Positions 1-9,684 are shown, counted from the first letter of the stretch. The stretch is DNA of 64,000 bases from Pseudoduganella albidiflava (GCF_004322755.1 NZ_CP036401.1:4712001-4776000); one strand, 5' to 3'. Translations and numbers: made by a program. The notes: generated by a model not told the origin, from the sequence alone.

Positions 1-1471
1 AGTAATTCAGGTAGGGTGCCATGCCATTGCCAAAGCGGTAGATGGCGGCGGCGCGGCCGCTGGTCTTTTCCTGGGCGATGGCGGTGGTGGCGGCCGACGG
101 CGAGCCGGCATAGCTCGACGCATTGGCGTCCTCGCTGCGGTAGCGGTCGCGGCGCAGGCCGCCAACCAGCGTCAGCGCCCCGACCCGTATTTCATCCTGC
201 ACGTACAGGCCCAGCTGCGACTGGCGGATGGCGTGCCGTTCGGTATAGAAATCGAACGGCAGCGCGGCGCTGTCGAACAGGAAGTGGTCCGGGTTGCCGA
301 GATCGATCGATGGGGTATCGGTGCCGAGCGTATCGCCATACCCCACGGTCGAGCGCAGCTTCTGGTAATCGGCGCCAGCCAGCAGGCGATGCACCAGCGC
401 GCCCGTGCCCAGGCGGAACGACAGCTGGTTGTCGACCACGTAGCCGTGCTGGCGCTCGTCGGTGAAATAGGCCGAGCGGGTCAGCGTGCGGTCATCCTCG
501 AGCAGGCCGTTGTTGTAGGTGTTGCGCTGCAAGCCCCGTGCCTTCGTGTAGCGGAAGTTCTGCAGGAACTTCACGCTGTCGTTGAAGGCATGCTCGAACT
601 TCCAGCCCGCCATCGTCGTTTCGCGCGTCATGCCCGACCAGCCGGCGTCGCCGGCAAAGGTGTCCGGCGCGAGCAGGCCGTACGGCGCCTGGCGCAGCGT
701 GCCGAGCGCCGGCAGCGGGGTCGACGGAATCAGTGCCGGGTCGTCCTGGTAATACAGGTTGGCGTGCAGGCGCGTGGCCGGGCCGATGCGCCACGTGACC
801 GAGGGCGCGACGAGGCGGCGCTCTTCCTTCGTCGTGGCTTGCTGGCCATCGCGTTCGCGCACCAGCGCCACCAGGCGGTAATCGACATCCTTCGACAGCG
901 GGCCGGTGCTGTCCACGCCCAGTTCGCGCAGGTCATTGGTGCCCGCGCGCGCGCGGATGGCGGTTTCCTGCCGCGAGCGCGGCAGCTTGGCCGTCTGGTT
1001 GACCATGCCGCCCGGCGGCGCCGAGCCATACAGTACCGAGGCCGGCCCCTTCAGGATTTCCACACTGTCGGTGGCGAACACGTCGACCTGGGGCGCCAGG
1101 TTCCACAAGCCGTTGTACTGCAGCGGCAGCCCGTCGTAGTAGTTGCGGTAGCTTTCGAAACCGCGGATCGTGTACTGGTCGAAGATGGTCACGGTGGGCC
1201 GGCTTTCGGGGGTGACACCCGGCACATAGCGCAGCGCCTCGTTCACGCTGTCGGCCTGGCGCGCGGTCAGCTGTTCGTTGCCATATACCTCGTAGCTCAT
1301 CGGCGCTTCGATCGGCTTCAGGTCCGACTTGGTGCCGGTGGTACGGTAGCTGGTGCCGCTGACGATGACCTGCGCGGGATCGGCGGCAGCCGTTTCCTGG
1401 GTCCAGGCGGTTGGGGCAAAGGCGGAGAGCACGAGCAGGCTGGCCAGCCTGCGTTGCGGGGCGGTCGACAT
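1..1471 (-). CDS. TonB-dependent siderophore receptor (C-terminus beyond the left edge)
   Basis: Outer-membrane TonB-dependent receptor of the ferric-siderophore class; the exact chelate cannot be deduced. From an ATG at 1471 the frame is open to the left edge, giving about 490 residues and lacking the end of the beta-barrel. Residues 1-25 resemble a signal peptide. The plug domain follows, with RGF at 103-105 and KGPASVLYG at 141-149, both typical of FhuA/FpvA-type plugs. The last residues before the edge (APYLNY) match the conserved barrel block usually seen as PYLSY. No strong Shine-Dalgarno precedes the ATG, but a Fur-box-like site lies about 33 nt upstream, which supports this start and iron control. 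Family assignment is firm; substrate is unknown. Confidence 0.9.
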   Translation of the reverse strand, partial: MSTAPQRRLASLLVLSAFAPTAWTQETAAADPAQVIVSGTSYRTTGTKSDLKPIEAPMSYEVYGNEQLTARQADSVNEALRYVPGVTPESRPTVTIFDQYTIRGFESYRNYYDGLPLQYNGLWNLAPQVDVFATDSVEILKGPASVLYGSAPPGGMVNQTAKLPRSRQETAIRARAGTNDLRELGVDSTGPLSKDVDYRLVALVRERDGQQATTKEERRLVAPSVTWRIGPATRLHANLYYQDDPALIPSTPLPALGTLRQAPYGLLAPDTFAGDAGWSGMTRETTMAGWKFEHAFNDSVKFLQNFRYTKARGLQRNTYNNGLLEDDRTLTRSAYFTDERQHGYVVDNQLSFRLGTGALVHRLLAGADYQKLRSTVGYGDTLGTDTPSIDLGNPDHFLFDSAALPFDFYTERHAIRQSQLGLYVQDEIRVGALTLVGGLRRDRYRSEDANASSYAGSPSAATTAIAQEKTSGRAAAIYRFGNGMAPYLNY

Positions 1472-1503
1472 AGAGAGATGGATCCAATGAGAATGAGAAC
1501 GCG

Positions 1504-1522
1504 AACGAGAACGATTATTATT
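1504..1522. promoter_or_regulatory. Fur box upstream of the TonB receptor
   Basis: Read on the minus strand the 19 nt AATAATAATCGTTCTCGTT match the Fur-box form AATGATAATNATTCTCATT at most positions. Further overlapping half-sites (AATGAGAATGAG) run toward the start codon from about 1488. The position just upstream of the receptor start fits iron-responsive repression. Seen by eye, not scored. Confidence 0.65.
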
Positions 1523-1577
1523 ACTGCGATTATCGATTCCACATCCCCCCATGTCAACGGCCATGGCAAGCCCGGCA

Positions 1578-4085
1578 TCACAGCGGCCGGACTTCGTACA
1601 CCTTGCCCTTCTCCGCCTTGAACGCCACCGTATGGCCCATCGCGGCGGGCTGGCTGCGCACCCCGTTCACCGTGACCGGTACGGCGGTGCGCAGTACGCA
1701 CTGGCCATCCTGCCGCGCTTCGATGCGCGCATTGCGCAGCCGGCCGCCCTGCCAGGCGATATCGACGACGTAGTTCCCGCGCCCGACGATGCCCTTCACC
1801 GCCCCGTCGCGCCAGGCGGCGGGCAGCGCCGGCAGCAGGTGCAGTTCGCCGTGCTGGCTTTGCAGCAGCATCTCGATCACGCCGGCCGTGCCGGCGAAGT
1901 TGCCGTCGATCTGGAACGGCGGATGGGCGTCGAACAGGTTGGCGTAAGCGCCGCCGTGCTTGTCGCCCGGTTTCGTCAGCCGCAGCAGGTTACGGAACAG
2001 TTTGTGGGCACGGTCGCCGTCCAGCAGCCGCGCCCAGAAGTTGACTTTCCAGGCCAGCGCCCAGCCGGTGCCGTCGTCGCCGCGCAATTCCAGCGAGCGG
2101 CGCGCGGCGGCGGCAAGGTCGGGCGTGGCCAGCGGCGAGATAGTGCGCGCCGGATGCAGCGCGTAGAGGTGCGACACGTGGCGGTGGTGCGGATCGACTT
2201 CCTCGAAATCCCGGTACCACTCCTGCAGCTGGCCGCGCGCGCCGATGCGGAACGGCAGCAGGCGAGCGGTGGCGGCCTGCATCTCGTCGCGAAACGCGCT
2301 ATCGATGCCCAACACTTGCGCCGCCGCGCCGACATTCTCGAACAGGTCGCGGGCGATCGCCAGGTCCATCGTCGAGCCCACGCTGACGGTGCCCTGCCTG
2401 CCGCCGCCGTAGTAAAAATCGTTTTCCGGCGAGGTGGAGGGCGACGTGACCAGGTAGCCGTCCGCATCCGGGTGCAGCCAGGCCAGCGTGAAACGCGCCG
2501 CTTCCTTCATCAGCGGGTAGGCCTCGCGCAGGTAGGCCCGGTCGCCCGTGAACTGGTAATGCTCCCACAGGTGGCGGCTCAGCCACGCGCTGCCCATCGA
2601 CCAGTTGGCCCACTTCGGGTCGCCCTTGCCGAAATCGCCGACCGGGTTGCTGGCGGCCCAGATATCGGCATTGTGGTGCACCGCCCAGCCGGGCGCGCGG
2701 TAGTACGAGGCCGCCGTGCCGGTCCCGGTGACGGCCAGGTTGCGGATCAGGTCATCCATCGGCGTGAACAGTTCCGGCAGGTTGGCGCTTTCCACCGGCC
2801 AGTAATTCATCTGCACGTTGATGTTGGTGGTGTAGTTGCTGCTCCACGGCGGTCGCACCGCATTGTTCCAGATGCCCTGCAGGTTGGCCGGCGCGCCGCG
2901 CGTGCGCGACGAAGCGATCAGCAGGTAGCGCCCGAACTGCACGTACAGCGCTTCCAGCGCCGCATCGGGCTGGCCGGCGGTGAACTCGGCGAGGCGGCGG
3001 TCGGTAGGAATCGCGCCGCGGTCCGGTTCATGCGGGTTGAGCGTCAACGCCATGCGGTCGAACAGCCGGCGCACGTCGGCCACGTGCGCCGCGCGCAGCG
3101 CCGCGTAGTCGCGCTTCGCCGCACGTTCGAGGTGCGCCAGGGCCAGCGCATGCTGGTCCCGGCCGGCGCTGTCCGGGCACTGGTCGAAGCCGGCGAAGCT
3201 GGTGGCGGCCGACAGCAGCAGCACCACTTCGGAGGCACCGCGGATGGCGATACGGCCGCCGCTGGCCTCGACCGTGCCATCCCTGACGACGGGCTGCACG
3301 ATCAGTTCGAAGCGCATGCCCCGGCAACCGGCGGGATCGTCCCACACCACCGGCTCGGCGTTGTCGTTCACGTAGTTCGGGTCCACGTGGGCGGGCGCCT
3401 TGCCCGCCATGACGAGCGCCGTGCCGCTGGGCGCGGTCCGCGCGCGCAACGGGCTTGCCGTCGCCACCTCCAGGTCCAGGCGGCGCGGCTGGTCCGATGT
3501 CAGCCGCACGACGATCACCTGGTCCGGCGCGGAAGCGAACACCTCGCGCTGGTAACGCACGCCGCCGGCCGTAAACGACGTGGTGGTGATGCCGTCGCGG
3601 ATGTCCAACGCGCGGCGGTAGCCGGTGGCTTCGCCTCGGTAATCCTGCCGGATCGCGAGGTCGCCCAGCGGCAGGTAACTTTCCGTGTACGGCCCCTGCA
3701 TCCGGCGTGCCCAGTCGCTGCCGGCCGCGTAGTCGCCGCTGGCCAGCGCCGCGCGTGCCTTGCCCAGCGCATCGAAGGCGCCCGGGTTGAGGTTCATGGC
3801 CACCGGACCGCCGCTCCACAGCGTGGCTTCGTTCAGCTGCAGCAGTTCCTCGCCCGGGCGGCCGAACACCATGGCGCCAAGCCGGCCATTGCCGACCGGG
3901 AGCGCCTCGGTCCACGCCGCGGCGGGCTTGTCATAGTGGAGCACCAGGCCATCGGCGGGCGCCGCGGCGGCATTGGCCACCATTGCGGCCGCGCACAGGG
4001 TGGCGGCGATACGGAGGACGGTGACATCGAGGGCGGTGACACGGAGGGCGATGATCCGGAGGGCGGTGATGCGGAAGTCGGTCAT
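1578..4085 (-). CDS. GH95 family alpha-L-fucosidase-type glycoside hydrolase
   Basis: Secreted glycoside hydrolase of family GH95, which removes terminal alpha-1,2-L-fucose (some members L-galactose) from glycans. After the N-terminus the beta-sandwich domain starts near residue 46 ([14 protein letters not shown], about 63-75), followed by the alpha/alpha-barrel. The catalytic set known from bifidobacterial AfcA is present: N421 and N423 in [11 protein letters not shown]554 in TSPENDF, D727 in QIDGNF. At 835 residues the length is normal. AGGA lies 6 nt before the ATG. The first 25 residues are five imperfect 5-residue repeats ([15 protein letters not shown] and two more) ahead of a hydrophobic signal segment. 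Its neighbours, a GntR regulator and an alcohol dehydrogenase on the same strand, suggest a small sugar-use cluster. Confidence 0.92.
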   Translation of the reverse strand: MTDFRITALRIIALRVTALDVTVLRIAATLCAAAMVANAAAAPADGLVLHYDKPAAAWTEALPVGNGRLGAMVFGRPGEELLQLNEATLWSGGPVAMNLNPGAFDALGKARAALASGDYAAGSDWARRMQGPYTESYLPLGDLAIRQDYRGEATGYRRALDIRDGITTTSFTAGGVRYQREVFASAPDQVIVVRLTSDQPRRLDLEVATASPLRARTAPSGTALVMAGKAPAHVDPNYVNDNAEPVVWDDPAGCRGMRFELIVQPVVRDGTVEASGGRIAIRGASEVVLLLSAATSFAGFDQCPDSAGRDQHALALAHLERAAKRDYAALRAAHVADVRRLFDRMALTLNPHEPDRGAIPTDRRLAEFTAGQPDAALEALYVQFGRYLLIASSRTRGAPANLQGIWNNAVRPPWSSNYTTNINVQMNYWPVESANLPELFTPMDDLIRNLAVTGTGTAASYYRAPGWAVHHNADIWAASNPVGDFGKGDPKWANWSMGSAWLSRHLWEHYQFTGDRAYLREAYPLMKEAARFTLAWLHPDADGYLVTSPSTSPENDFYYGGGRQGTVSVGSTMDLAIARDLFENVGAAAQVLGIDSAFRDEMQAATARLLPFRIGARGQLQEWYRDFEEVDPHHRHVSHLYALHPARTISPLATPDLAAAARRSLELRGDDGTGWALAWKVNFWARLLDGDRAHKLFRNLLRLTKPGDKHGGAYANLFDAHPPFQIDGNFAGTAGVIEMLLQSQHGELHLLPALPAAWRDGAVKGIVGRGNYVVDIAWQGGRLRNARIEARQDGQCVLRTAVPVTVNGVRSQPAAMGHTVAFKAEKGKVYEVRPL
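4011..4085 (-). repeat. Five 15-nt tandem units covering the GH95 start codon
   Basis: Five consecutive 15-nt units (acggaggacggtgac and variants) run from 4011 to 4085 and end exactly at the start codon of the GH95 gene. In frame they encode imperfect pentapeptide repeats ahead of the signal peptide. Confidence 0.85.
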
Positions 4086-4149
4086 TGGCTGTCCTGGAAA
4101 GTCGACGGGATGCCGGAACGGCGCGGCAGGATGGCGTTACCGCCCGCGA

Positions 4150-5064
4150 TCACGCTTCCCGCAACGCCTTCTCGCGGTTGCGCAGGGCACGCAGCATCGT
4201 GCTGCGCGACGACTGCAGGTGCGTGCGCATGGCCGCCAGCGCGGCCGGCACGTCGCGCGCCACCAGTGCGCGCAGGATCGCCACGTGCTCCTGCACCGCG
4301 TACTGGTTGCGTGGCAGCTCGTCGCGCTTGTCCCATTGGTAGTGGTAGTGGAAGACCAGCGAGACCGCGTCGTTCAGGCTGTTCGCGAAGCGGTTGTCCA
4401 GCAGGCCGATGAGGAAGGTGTGGAATTCCCGGTCGAGCGGCGGGAATTCCGCATGGCTGGCCGCCGGCGCGGCGCCCAGCGCCTCGTGCCGCGCCAGCAG
4501 TTCGGCCAGGCGCTCGAAGGCCGGATCGCCGGCCGGCAGCGCGGCCACCCGCTCGATGGCTTTCAGCTCGAACATTTCGCGCACTTCGCCCAGCTCGTGC
4601 GCGAACGATGGATCGAAGGCGCACAGGCGCCAGCCGCCGCGCGGCTTCTTCTCGATCAGGCCGTGGCGGGAAAACCCGATCAGGAATTCGCGCACGGCGA
4701 TCGTGCTGACGCCGGACGCGCGGGCCAGCTCCGCCTCGGAAAACTCGGCGCCCGGCGGCAGGTCGCGCTGGTAGATGCGTTCCATCAGCACCTGCTGCAG
4801 CCGCTCCGTGCCGCTGTGCAGTTCGGCCACATCGAACCAGTCGTCCTCGCGCGGCTTGCGCAGCAACTGGCGCTCCTTCATGCCGGCGATCAGGCCACGC
4901 TCGATGAAATACGCCAGCGTGCTGCGGATCGCCGTGCGGCTGCCCTGCCCCAGCTCCGTCATCCTCACCTCGGTGGGCAGCGGCTCGCCGACCGCCACAT
5001 GGTCGTCGATGTACTGCAGCAGCAGGTTGGTGCAGCGTCGCGAAGTGGTGGGCAGCTTGGACAT
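4150..5064 (-). CDS. GntR-family regulator with FCD domain and an extra N-terminal winged helix
   Basis: Cytoplasmic transcriptional regulator, 304 residues. Residues about 85-150 form a GntR winged helix (PPGAEFSEAELARASGVST then VREFLIGFSRHGLIEKKPRGG). Residues about 160-300 form the all-helical FCD ligand-binding domain with the HTFLIGLLDNRF and HVAILRALVARD blocks. Residues 1-80 look like a second winged helix (QGSRTAIRSTLAYFIERGLI), longer than the usual FadR-type protein of about 230-250 residues. It lies on the same strand between the fucosidase and the dehydrogenase, so control of these sugar genes is likely; this is inferred from position. FCD regulators usually bind sugar acids or other organic acids. 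Confidence 0.88.
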   Translation of the reverse strand: MSKLPTTSRRCTNLLLQYIDDHVAVGEPLPTEVRMTELGQGSRTAIRSTLAYFIERGLIAGMKERQLLRKPREDDWFDVAELHSGTERLQQVLMERIYQRDLPPGAEFSEAELARASGVSTIAVREFLIGFSRHGLIEKKPRGGWRLCAFDPSFAHELGEVREMFELKAIERVAALPAGDPAFERLAELLARHEALGAAPAASHAEFPPLDREFHTFLIGLLDNRFANSLNDAVSLVFHYHYQWDKRDELPRNQYAVQEHVAILRALVARDVPAALAAMRTHLQSSRSTMLRALRNREKALREA

Positions 5065-5146
5065 GGGGCGGGCAACGGGCCGCGCTGGCGGCGCAAGATG
5101 AATGATCCGGCATTCTACCTGCCCGCCTGGCCGGCCATTGACCTGC

Positions 5147-5200
5147 GCACTTGTTTGCCCGCTTGTTTGCCCGCTTGTCTGCCCGCTTATATGTCCACTT
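5147..5200. repeat. 12-nt tandem repeat between gntR and the dehydrogenase
   Basis: Four imperfect 12-nt units (cgcttgtttgcc type) fill part of the 160-nt gap upstream of the GntR gene. No coding role is evident. Confidence 0.8.
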
Positions 5201-5226
5201 CTGCGCGCATCGGCTTCCCGGCGCCA

Positions 5227-6237
5227 TCACACTTCGACGATGGCCTTGATGACGCCGGCGGCCGGGTCCATCCACCGCGGCAGCACGTCGACGAAGCCGG
5301 CCAGCGTGGCGCGGTGCGTGTTCATCAGCGCCGTCGGCACCCGGCCGGCCTGCATGGCCGCGAGCACGGCCTGGAAATCGGCTGCGGTGGCGTTGCGGCT
5401 GCCCAGCAGGGTGGTCTCGCGCTTGTGGAATTCCGGGTCGTCGAAGGAGATGCGGTCGCGCACGATCGATACCAGCACGTAGCTGCCGCCATGCGCGACG
5501 AATTCGAGCCCGCGCTCCATCGCCCGCACATTGCCGGTGGCGTCGAACACGGCGTCGAAGAATTCGCCGCCCGTGATGGCCGCCAGCGCGGCCTTGTCAT
5601 GTTCGCCCACCGTCACCGTGCGCTCGATGCCCAGCGCCTTGCGGCAGAACGCCAGCCGGTCTTCACGCGTATCGAGCACGCTGACCGTGGCGCCCTGCAG
5701 CCCGGCGAACAGGGCCACCGCGATGCCGATCGGCCCGGCGCCCGCCACCAGCACGTTCTGGCCGGGCTTGACATCGCCACGCCGCACGGCATGGGCACCG
5801 ATGGCGAGGAATTCCAGCATCGCCGCGTCGTCCAGCGAGATCCCGCCGGTCCTGAAAACGAATTGCGCGGGCAGCGGCAGGTATTCGGCCATGCCGCCAT
5901 CGCGGTGCACGCCCAGTACCTGCAGATGGGTGCAGCAGTTGGTCTTGCCCTTGCGGCAGGCCACGCAGTGGCCGCACGACAGGTAAGGCATCACGTAGAC
6001 CTGGTCGCCGGCCCGCAGGCCGCTGTCATCCGGGGCCGTGACCACCTCGCCGGACAGTTCGTGACCCATCACGCGGGGATAGTCCAGGTAGGGCTGGGTG
6101 CCGCGGAAGATGTGCATGTCCGTGCCGCACAGGCCGATGCGGCGGACCCGCAGCAGCACTTCACCCGGGCCAGCCTTTGGCATGGGCCGGTCGACCAGCC
6201 GCAGCTCGCCGGGGGATTCGCAAACGACAGCTTTCAT
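5227..6237 (-). CDS. Zinc-dependent medium-chain alcohol dehydrogenase (RspB/LgoD-like)
   Basis: NAD(P)-dependent MDR dehydrogenase, probably oxidising a sugar acid or polyol. The catalytic zinc motif is present as GLCGTDMHIF and GHE (VMGHELSGEV); the structural zinc cysteines are in CGHCVACRKGKTNC. A Rossmann GAGPIG follows at about residue 168. AAAGGG just before the ATG at 6237 fixes this start; an upstream GTG at 6255 lacks a comparable site. The closest family idea is starvation-sensing RspB and L-galactonate dehydrogenase LgoD, consistent with the neighbouring fucosidase, but the substrate is inferred from context only. Confidence 0.85.
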   Translation of the reverse strand: MKAVVCESPGELRLVDRPMPKAGPGEVLLRVRRIGLCGTDMHIFRGTQPYLDYPRVMGHELSGEVVTAPDDSGLRAGDQVYVMPYLSCGHCVACRKGKTNCCTHLQVLGVHRDGGMAEYLPLPAQFVFRTGGISLDDAAMLEFLAIGAHAVRRGDVKPGQNVLVAGAGPIGIAVALFAGLQGATVSVLDTREDRLAFCRKALGIERTVTVGEHDKAALAAITGGEFFDAVFDATGNVRAMERGLEFVAHGGSYVLVSIVRDRISFDDPEFHKRETTLLGSRNATAADFQAVLAAMQAGRVPTALMNTHRATLAGFVDVLPRWMDPAAGVIKAIVEV

Positions 6238-6267
6238 GGGGCCCTTTCGTTGCACCGAAGGCCCCAG

Positions 6268-6289
6268 TGTACTGCATATATACGATACA
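6268..6289. promoter_or_regulatory. Imperfect 22-nt palindrome before the dehydrogenase gene (candidate GntR operator)
   Basis: An AT-rich imperfect palindrome bounded by TGTA and TACA, 8 of 11 positions paired, lies about 31 nt upstream of the ATG at 6237. Size and position suit a GntR/FCD operator, but it was judged by eye and the assignment to the nearby regulator is a guess. Confidence 0.3.
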
Positions 6290-6385
6290 AATCTACTGTC
6301 TTACCGCTCATGCCGGTGAGCGGTAAGGGTGTGACGCTAATGCCGGTTCCTTAGACTTTCTAGCATGTTACTGATGCCTGCCTCT

Positions 6386-6449
6386 ACCCCAAAAGCGAAC
6401 TGCTGGGGTCGGACCCGACGGGTCCGACCCCGGATTTTGCGCTTGGGGT
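6386..6449. repeat. Dispersed 64-nt palindromic element, copy A
   Basis: The element is bounded by ACCCCAA and TTGGGGT and contains an inner inverted repeat GGGGTCGGACCC / GGGTCCGACCCC with a 3-nt loop. Related copies occur at 37897-38113, 54869-54932 and 59814-59877. This copy lies downstream of citMHS and upstream of the dehydrogenase gene. Confidence 0.85.
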
Positions 6450-6481
6450 TGGCGCAACCAGGCGGCATTGGATGAGTCAGC

Positions 6482-7957
6482 TCATGCATTGCCCATCAGC
6501 GGGATCACGCCGAACAGGATGGCCGCGACCAGCATCACCAGGGTTGCCGAGATCGACCACAGCAGCGTGTAGCGCTGGTGGTCGCCGAATTCCACTTCCG
6601 ACATGCCGACCAGCAGATAGGTGGAGGCCACGAGCGGGCTCAGCAGGTGGACCGGCTGGCCGACGATCGATGCGCGGCCGATCTCGGCGGCGGTGATGCC
6701 GTACACCTCGGCCGCCTTGGCCAGCACCGGCACGATGCCGAAGTAGAACGCGTCGTTCGAGATGAAGAACGTGAACGGGATGCTGAGGATGCCCGTGACC
6801 ACGGCCAGGTAAGGCCCCATCCATTCCGGCACCCCGGCGATGACGCTGTTGGCGATGGCATCGACCATCTTGGTGCCTTGCAGGATGCCGACGAAGATGC
6901 CGGCCGCAAAGATCAGCGACACCACGGGCACGGCGTTGCTGGCATGGGAAGCGATGCGTTCCTTCTGCTCCTGCAGGCCCGGGTAGTTGACCATGATGGC
7001 GATGGCGAAGAAGATCATGAACAGTGCCGGCAGCGGCAGCGCGCCCATGATCAGCAGCACCATCAGGGCCGCCGTCAGCAGGAAGTTAATCCAGATCAGC
7101 TTGGGCCGTGCGATGCCCGCGCCGGACAGCGTGATCTCCGGCGACGACGCTGCCGGGGCGGATGGGCCGCTGCCAGCCGCGGCGGCCTGGGCGCCGGCCG
7201 CGTCGGCGCTGCCGCCATGGGCAACCCACTGGTCGGCGATCGCATTCAGCTCGGCGGTCGGCGGCATGCCGGCCAGGGCAGGCTGCGGGAAACCGGCCGC
7301 GGGCGCGGCCTTGCGCTCGGCGCCGCTGGCCGGCAATGCCGCGAAGCCGATGCGCTTGCGCTCCTTCATGCCGAGCATGTAGGCCACGAACAGCACCCAC
7401 AGCGCGGTGACGGCCATCGGCAGGATCATCGGCACGAAGATCTCGCTGACGTCCACGCCCAGCGCGCTCGCGGCCCGCGCGGTCGGCCCGCCCCACGGCA
7501 GGATATTGAACACGCCGCCCGCCAGCATGATCACGCAGGCCAGCACCAGCCGGCTCATGCCCATGCGCTTGTACAGCGGCAGCATGGCCGACACGGTGAT
7601 CATGTAGGTGGTGGCGCCGTCGCCGTCGAGCGAGATGAACATCGCCAGCGCCGCCGTGCCGACCACGATCTTCATGGGATCGCCGTCGACGATCTTGAGG
7701 ATGCGGCGCACCACCGGGTCGAACAGGCCGGCATCGATCATGATGCCGAAGTACAGGATGGCGAACATCAGCATGACGCCGGTCGGCGCCAGCTTCTTGA
7801 TCCCGTCGAGCATCATCGGCCCGAGTTCGGGGCCGAAGCCGCCGATGATGCCGAACGCGATCGGCACGATGATCAGCGCGACCAGCGCCGGCAGGCGCTT
7901 GGTCATGATCAGGAACATGAACACTACGACCATCGAATAGGCCAGGGTGGTCAACAT
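6482..7957 (-). CDS. CitMHS-family citrate:metal-ion symporter
   Basis: Inner-membrane secondary transporter of the CitMHS family, which moves citrate complexed with a divalent metal together with protons. The 491-residue protein is strongly hydrophobic with about a dozen membrane segments. It shows family blocks such as LDGDGATTYMITVSAMLPLYKR and NILPWGGPTARAASALG. A hydrophilic alanine-rich loop of about 70 residues separates the two halves. AAGGAG lies 8 nt before the ATG. It is on the same strand as the TctE/TctD-like system 260 nt upstream, which probably controls it in response to external tricarboxylates. Confidence 0.9.
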   Translation of the reverse strand: MLTTLAYSMVVVFMFLIMTKRLPALVALIIVPIAFGIIGGFGPELGPMMLDGIKKLAPTGVMLMFAILYFGIMIDAGLFDPVVRRILKIVDGDPMKIVVGTAALAMFISLDGDGATTYMITVSAMLPLYKRMGMSRLVLACVIMLAGGVFNILPWGGPTARAASALGVDVSEIFVPMILPMAVTALWVLFVAYMLGMKERKRIGFAALPASGAERKAAPAAGFPQPALAGMPPTAELNAIADQWVAHGGSADAAGAQAAAAGSGPSAPAASSPEITLSGAGIARPKLIWINFLLTAALMVLLIMGALPLPALFMIFFAIAIMVNYPGLQEQKERIASHASNAVPVVSLIFAAGIFVGILQGTKMVDAIANSVIAGVPEWMGPYLAVVTGILSIPFTFFISNDAFYFGIVPVLAKAAEVYGITAAEIGRASIVGQPVHLLSPLVASTYLLVGMSEVEFGDHQRYTLLWSISATLVMLVAAILFGVIPLMGNA

Positions 7958-8216
7958 TATGGATCTCCTTGCAGGTGCAAACCTGCGTTCTTGCTGTGGG
8001 GTCGGGAAGCGCTGCGAATGTTGCCGGGTTCAGGCAACGACGCCGCGTGGGCCAGGATTCAGGGGCAATGCCGGAATCGTCGGGATCGGCGGCGCCAGGA
8101 CGGCGCGCGCGAAAGTGGTTTGTTCATCGTGTCTCCAGTCGTTGTCGGCGCGTTGTGCCACGCGTTATTGCGCTTGCTTATAACGACTATAAGCTTGCGT
8201 TGCTTTCAACTGGCTT

Positions 8217-9671
8217 TCAGTGGCCTGGATCGGCCTCGAACACCACGCTGACCTTCAGGCCGCGGCCACCTTCCCCGCTGCCGAGCGCCAGGGTGGCGCC
8301 ATGCAGGCCGGCGATGTCGCGCACGATGGCCAGCCCGAGGCCGGTGCCGCCGGGATTGGCTTCCAGCGTGGCCTGGGCGCGGTAGAACGGCATCAGCACC
8401 TTGTCGCGTTCCCCGGCCGGGATGCCGGGCCCGCTGTCGGCCACTTCCAGCAGCACGCCGGCTTCGCGCCGGGCAACCCGCAGCAGCACGCTGCCGCCCG
8501 CCGGCGTGTAGCGGATCGCGTTGTCGACCAGGTTGGCGACCAGCTCATGCAGCAGCAGTTCCTGGCCGTGCACCGTGGTATCGGCGCCCTCCTCCGCCTC
8601 CAGCGCCAGGTCGATGCCTTTCTGCACGGCCGGCACGGCCAGCTCCAGCCCCACCTGGGCCGCCACGGCCGCCAGCGCGACCGGCCCGGCGGGCGTGCTG
8701 CCGCCGCCATGCTCGATGCGCGCCAGCGTGAGCAGCCGGTTGGCCAGGTGGATGGCCGAATCGGTGGTGCCGGCGATCGAGCGCACGATGGCGCGCATGG
8801 CCGCCGGGTCGTCTTCGCGCAGGGCGATCTCGGCCTGCGTCTTGAGCACCGCCAGCGGCGTGCGCAGCTGGTGCGATGCGTCGGCGATGAAGCGGCGCTG
8901 GCTGGCGACCAGGGCCTGCATGCGCGCCATGGTGCCGTTCATGGCCGCCACCAGCGGCCGCACTTCCCGGTGCACCAGGGCCTGGTCGATGTTCGACAGG
9001 TCCGACAGCGGCCGCGTCTCGAACTCGTTCTTCAGCCGCATCAGCGGGCGCAGCACCAGGCGCACGGCGAACCACACCAGCGTGGCCACGGCCAGCACCA
9101 GCAGGGCCTGGCGCAGCAGCGTGTTGACCAGGATGCGCCGCGACAGCGCGCGGCGCGCGTCGAGCGTCTCCCCCACCTGGATCAGCGCGATGCCGCGCAT
9201 CGTGTCGTCGTAGACCGGCTGCAGCAGCGCCGCGATGCGCACCGGCTCGCCGTTGTAGTCGGCATGATAGAAGCGCACCAGCGCCGGATACAGGTCCGAG
9301 CGGGGTTCCCTGGCCGGCACCGCCGGCAGGTCGCCGTAGCCCGACACGGTTTCGCCGTGCAGCCCGGTCACCTTGTAGTAGATGCGGCCCAGCGTATCGG
9401 TCTCGAAACTGTCCAGCGCCACGTAGGGCACATTCGCGACGACCTTGCCGTCGCGCACGGAAACCCGTTCCGCCAGCGCGCGCGTGGAGGACAGCAGCGA
9501 GCGGTCGTAGGCGATGTCGGCGGTTTCCAGCGCGTCGCGGTACACCGACACGGCGTTCAGCGCCACCAGCGCCACGAGGGGCAGGATCAGCCAGCGCAGC
9601 AGCTGGTTGCGCAGGCTGCCCAGCGGCGTGGCGGCGCCGTTGCGGCCGGACGGTGCGGCGAACCAAGACAT
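8217..9671 (-). CDS. tctE: Two-component sensor histidine kinase, TctE-like
   Basis: Membrane sensor kinase that phosphorylates the adjacent regulator. Residues 25-45 and about 185-207 are membrane segments bracketing a periplasmic domain of the type found in TctE. HAMP-like linker residues follow, then the phospho-acceptor H267 in FIADASHQLRTPLA, an N box (LVANLVDNAIRYTP) and G boxes (DSGPGIP, GGTGLGLAIV). The start at 9671 (MSWFAAPSG) lies 13 nt after the stop of the regulator gene, so the two are co-transcribed; a frame running upstream to 9788 would overlap the regulator and is not believed. Context with CitMHS, porin and Bug genes points to tricarboxylate sensing. Confidence 0.85.
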   Translation of the reverse strand: MSWFAAPSGRNGAATPLGSLRNQLLRWLILPLVALVALNAVSVYRDALETADIAYDRSLLSSTRALAERVSVRDGKVVANVPYVALDSFETDTLGRIYYKVTGLHGETVSGYGDLPAVPAREPRSDLYPALVRFYHADYNGEPVRIAALLQPVYDDTMRGIALIQVGETLDARRALSRRILVNTLLRQALLVLAVATLVWFAVRLVLRPLMRLKNEFETRPLSDLSNIDQALVHREVRPLVAAMNGTMARMQALVASQRRFIADASHQLRTPLAVLKTQAEIALREDDPAAMRAIVRSIAGTTDSAIHLANRLLTLARIEHGGGSTPAGPVALAAVAAQVGLELAVPAVQKGIDLALEAEEGADTTVHGQELLLHELVANLVDNAIRYTPAGGSVLLRVARREAGVLLEVADSGPGIPAGERDKVLMPFYRAQATLEANPGGTGLGLAIVRDIAGLHGATLALGSGEGGRGLKVSVVFEADPGH

Positions 9672-9684
9672 GGCGGCGCCGGCG

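Noticed and set aside
233..1621. Long open frame on the plus strand opposite the TonB receptor
   Set aside because: It is antisense to a gene with clear plug motifs; arginine/alanine-rich composition is typical of shadow frames in GC-rich DNA.
1551..6354. Very long plus-strand frames opposite the GH95, GntR and dehydrogenase genes
   Set aside because: No domain is recognisable and the opposite strand carries three convincing genes with ribosome sites.
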